64,000 bases of DNA, from the NCBI GenBank assembly GCA_028551475.1, contig CM052360.1, forward strand, positions 13,008,501 to 13,072,500, written 5' to 3'. The translations under genes were made by a program, and so were the position numbers. Below are positions 59,871 through 64,000 of the stretch, one piece after another (the stretch's first letter is position 1; every line of letters starts with the position of its first letter). A model generated the notes under the pieces. The model worked only from the letters and a program-made list of their open reading frames with translations. It did no database searches and was not told the origin of the DNA. Source of the stretch: Casuarina equisetifolia. Lineage: Eukaryota; Streptophyta; Magnoliopsida; Fagales; Casuarinaceae.

Positions 59871-62800
59871 AAAGGAATTGTCAAGGTGAGTGACTAGGTT
59901 AAGGAATTGTTAAGGGAAGTGACTCAAGTAATATTGCCATCAAGTCCAGACCATTGTTACAACCCTATCTAAAAGCATAAATTAGGAGCAATCCATTACG
60001 AAAGTTATTAAGACCTCACCTTACTACTTATGGAACAAACAAGTCAAGGATTCCATTAAAGCGAAAAAAGATGGCAAGATAAACAAATGAGGTACAAGTA
60101 GAAAAGGTGCAAACCTGAAAAAAAAAAAAAAAAAAAGAAAAATCCCATTGGCAATGACACCACTACCAACATAGCCTTATAATTATTGCCTCATGGAACA
60201 CTAAAGGGTTTAAATAATCTCTTGGAGCATAAGGAAGTTAGGCTATTCATTAAGGAATACAAATTGTCTATTATTGCCTTGTTAGAAAACAAAGTCAAGC
60301 TAGTGAGTAAAAGGAACACTTAAGATGCTTACCCCAAAGACTAAACCTTTTGTGATAATGACTCAACCAACACTTATAGAAGAATATTGTTAGGGTGGAA
60401 TCAAGTAAAGTATCCCCCAATTTGTTACAACAATCTAGGCAAGCTATGGACATTGAAGTGATAACTATTTTAGATGGAACTAGACATTTTCTTACCTTTG
60501 TGTATGGCTTTAACAATCTACTTGAAAAGTAAACATTGTGGAGAGACATCAAAAGACAAACAAGTACTTACCAAGACCACTTATGGATAACTTAGTAGAT
60601 ACTCTAATACTATAAGTTGCCTTAGGAGAGAATAAAGGGTACGAAAGGCTGGAACTCAAGGATGGAGGACATGACCCAATGTTTGCTAGAAGCTAATATG
60701 GAGGATTTAGGGTTTAGGGTTTAGAAGAAATGAAAGGCCTTTTATGAATAAAATAGCTAGAGTCATGGTTAATGATTATAGGAATCAAGGTTTTCCATAA
60801 GCTTGAGTTCAATTCATATGCCTTAAAACTTCAGACCATTCATTAGCCATCACTAAGGTTAAACTAGAAGCTCTTAGAACTAAGAAGCCTTTCAAGTTTT
60901 TTGATATGTGGATAAGCCATCAAGATTACTTCCCTTAGTAGATGAAACTTGGCAAGTAACTATAGTGGAATGGTCACCATTACACCAAGAAGTATGTAAG
61001 CTAATGGCATTGAAAACCAAGCTGCAAGAGTTTAATAGACAATACTTCAATAATACAGGCATGCAAGTCTAATAAACAAGAAATGCCATGAGTGAACTAC
61101 AGAAATATCATTATGGGAGGATCCCGAAGGAAACCATTATCATGGAAAAGGCTTCAATGGCTTAAAGACTTGTTCATCAATTAAGGGCAAAAGAGAGTTT
61201 ATTAAACCAAAAATTCAGAGGTGTTAATGGTTACAATTAGGTTATATGAATTCTAGCTATTTCTTTACAACCATTCAATCAAAAAGGACCTAGTCCAATA
61301 TTTGTTCAATTATGTTATAAGATGCCACTCTATTTGAGGATCTTGATACTACCAAGGATACATTTGTCAAATACTCTAGGAACCTACTCAACTATAAACT
61401 AACCTAGTGACTTATTAGTAAGTCATTCCTTGAGGAAGCCATAAACAAAAGAGTACTACCTAATTTTATGGGTAAACTTACTTATGTTTCTACTTTATTA
61501 GAAATTAAGGATGCCATGTTTTCAATGAAAAGTGATAAATCCCTTAGTCTTAATGGTTATAATGCTAGTTTTTCAAATCCTCATGGAATATAATGGGAGA
61601 TGATATATCAAGGCCATATAATCTTTCTTCACATTAGGTCATATGTGTAGAGAAACTAATGCCACTTACCTCACCTTAACCCCCACTAAGGAATCATAAT
61701 ACAGACTAATTTCATGTTGTGATATCATATATATTAATGTCTGACAAAACTCCTCTATAACAAGTTCATACTCATTCTCCCACGTATCATATCAAAAAGT
61801 CAATATGCTTTTGTGAAAGGTAAAAGAATAACAAATAAAATTCCTTTGGCACAAAAGCTCTTACATGAATACCACAAGGAGGAAGGTAGTCCTAGGTTTA
61901 CTTTAAAAGTTGTCATTACGAAAGCATATGATTTATCAAATTGAGATTTCTTAAATATATGGTAATGAAAATAATTGGATTTCTTATGAGCTTCATTGGT
62001 TAGGTAATGTGCTATATCAATATAGTAAAGTTCTTGGTGGATATTAATGGAGAAATTGTTGATTACTTGTTCGTAGGTAAAAGGCTTAGCTAGGGGGACC
62101 CATTACCACCATATCTATTCTTGATAACTATGGAAGCATTATAGATTGTTTCAATACCATTAGCAATGTTTTGAAGAAGGTATAACACATATGAGCTTTA
62201 TTGATGACTTATTCCTTTTTAGTAAAGGAGACAAAAATTCCATTCAAACCCTCATGATAGGTCTTCAAAGGCTCTAGTTAATGTTAAGACTTCAACCTAA
62301 TGCAAGAAAGAATAGTGCATACATTTGTAATGCGGGTTTAGAGGTGCAAGAATTTATCTTATCATTAGGGTACACCATTGGAAAGCTTCCTTAAAAGTAC
62401 TTAAGGATTCCTTTATCATAAAAGAAAAAAAAATGTTGAATAATCATGATTGAATAATTTTGGTGAAAAGGATCCTTGCAAATTTAGCATTAGACTAGTA
62501 AATTTTTGTCATATGCAAGAAGAGTTTAGCTAATAAAGCCAATTTTATTCTCAATGCAAATATATTAGGACTCATTATTTATCCTTCTTAGTAAAATATT
62601 AAAGCAAATTAAGCAAGTGATGGGAAGAGTATGGTCAGACTCAAATTGAAGAGGCTAACGTTACTTGGAATCAAGTATGTGCAAGCAGGTTAAAGGCTGC
62701 CTAGCTATATTAGAGGTCAAAGATTTGAATAAAATTACACAAACAAAGCATATATGAAATATGTTGACTTTTAAGTCTATATGCTCATTGTGGGTGAACT

Positions 62801-63471
62801 CCTACCTAGTTAAAAATCTATGCTTTTAAAGTATAAAAGTTAAGGAATAAATGCTTTGGAAGTATAAAGTTAGGGAATAACTCTAGGACATGGAAGAAGA
62901 TTCCAAAGGTTCAATCCCTAGTTGGAAGCCAAATAAAATGGATGACTGGTAATAGAAAGCTAGTCTATCTTTAGGATGATTATTGACTACTTAAGGATCT
63001 ATTACTAAAAAGGTTGGAGAACAAATCATTTTGGCCTTTAGAATTCCAAGAGATGCTAAGGTTTCAGAGATAGTAAATAATCAAAGTGGAACTTGCCTAC
63101 CAATAGGAAGTGCTCATGGTCTATGTTCATAAAAAATATCAACTCCATATCAAAAACCAATGATTTGAGAAAGGATAAACTTATTTGGACTATAGCTACA
63201 AATGGAAAACTTTCCAATCAACTTAGCTTGAAAAACTATTTTTCCCTATAGGCTTAGATTTGATATGGAATTGTATGGCCTAAGTATGCAATCCCTTTAC
63301 ATTTGATAAGAGTTTAATTGGTGATGCAAAATTGACTAGTTACAAAAGATAGACTTCACTGTCTTAGAGATTCTAGAGATAAAGGTTGTTTGTATAAATG
63401 CAACTGATGAATCCTAAAACTATATTTTCTTAGGATATCCATATTCAATTACAATTTAGGCATAACTGGAA

Positions 63472-64000
63472 ACTAATGTGGCTGCACTTAAGGCCCAATA
63501 TTACAAGTTCCAAAATCAAAGAATTAAGAATCCTCACCGTAATCCAATGGGTCCAAGAAGGCCAATGTTAAAAAATATCCCAAGAATATTCTATAGCATC
63601 TTTGTAGTTTTCATCATTAATGATAGGGCTTTCCTAAATAGTTATTGAGTCCTTAATTCCTTAGGTTTTCTTTATTATTTAAGATTATTTTCTTTTATTT
63701 GATTTCCCTTAATTGCCTAGGTTCTTGATTTATTTGGGGTTTCCATACTTGTTAGATTTTTAATTTGTCTAGGATTCTCTTATTTGTCAAAATCTTGATT
63801 TGTCAAGACTTCCTTAATTTAAAGGATTCCTAATTTATCGGGATTCTTCTAGGATTAGGTTTTAAGGATTTCTAATTTACTAGGATCCTTCTAGGATTAG
63901 GTTTAGTTATTTATTTAAAGGAAATATTGTTTCAATTGTAAGCAAACTAGACTTGTTTTCCAGAGAATAGAAACCCCAAAGTTGTGTGATTAACTTTTAC
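63472..64000 (+). repeat. repeat R, ~530-bp copy, plus orientation, cut by the window edge
   Basis: Matches the minus-strand copy at 59345-59870 from ctgcacttaaggcccaata to gttgtgtgattaactttt. It continues past the end of the window. With that copy it forms a large inverted pair around the LINE ORF2 remains. Confidence 0.8.

Larger units (their letters stand above)
58390..63400 (+). mobile_element. decayed L1-type LINE, interrupted
   Basis: An ORF1-like part at about 58390-58930 includes an open frame of 120 codons and a CCHC knuckle (CKRCQVFGHLEKTC, 58769-58810), the type found in plant L1 ORF1. ORF2 traces begin near 60190 with an endonuclease-like start (ASWNTKGF at 60190-60213) and continue with RT landmarks: RLISCCDIIY (about 61705-61735), AFVKGKRI (about 61807-61830) and FIDD (62197-62208), the counterpart of the FADD catalytic motif. 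A C-terminal zinc-region-like text appears near 62940-63120. The frame is lost many times by stops and shifts, so no functional protein is expected. ORF1 and ORF2 are separated by about 1.2 kb of another repeat (58990-59870). An A-run at about 60119-60138 lies just before ORF2. No target-site duplication was found. Confidence 0.7.

Noticed and set aside
1-64000. Search for tRNA, rRNA, snRNA genes and CRISPR-like arrays
   Set aside because: No cloverleaf with intact A and B boxes, no rRNA blocks and no regularly spaced short repeats were found. The only tRNA-like matches are retroelement primer-binding sites.

Overview
This is plant nuclear DNA, almost certainly from a eudicot and probably a woody one. 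The basis is GT-AG introns, AT-rich intergenic DNA packed with LTR-retrotransposon and LINE remains, and host proteins that look closest to dicot families. I cannot name the species from sequence alone.

Layout. Positions 1-4053 are non-coding: three diverged ~750-bp tandem units and one strong hairpin. 4054-9550 is a nearly full-length but broken Ty1/copia (Tork/TNT1-like) fossil with a 5-bp target duplication. The middle of the window (13.0-36.0 kb) is a gene island with five host genes: a secreted pectate lyase (+), the cytosolic chaperonin subunit CCT5 (-), a small GPI-anchored arabinogalactan-type protein (+), a CPSF6/CFIm68-like RNA-processing factor (-), and the actin nucleator subunit ARP3 (-). 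From 38.5 to 48.75 kb lies an old minus-strand copia fossil, swollen by later insertions including an LTR-like block and a short paired-repeat element. A sixth gene, an oxysterol-binding-protein-related protein with a PH domain (+), spans 50.3-58.0 kb. The right end (58.4-64.0 kb) is a decayed L1-type LINE interrupted and flanked by copies of another repeat, two of which face each other.

I rebuilt exon structures by hand for all six host genes. Every reading frame closes: pectate lyase 400 aa in 4 exons, CCT5 535 aa in 9, AGP 107 aa in 1, CPSF6-like 649 aa in 1 coding exon, ARP3 428 aa in 9, ORP 803 aa in 8. None shows a break. The genes do not form a pathway. They are housekeeping or cell-wall/cytoskeleton genes that happen to be neighbours.

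The most interesting signal that the gene models do not explain is a sharply bounded 0.9-kb block (about 22.61-23.51 kb) downstream of the CPSF6-like gene. In the sense of that gene it carries about 26 UGUA tetramers against 3 on the other strand. UGUA is the RNA signal bound by the complex this protein family belongs to. Plausible splice sites would make the block a 3'-UTR exon, so self-regulation of 3'-end processing is a testable idea. Other points are very long C homopolymers in the sense strand of two host introns, a perfect 10-bp palindrome around two G-boxes upstream of the ORP gene, and an FFAT-like motif in ORP.
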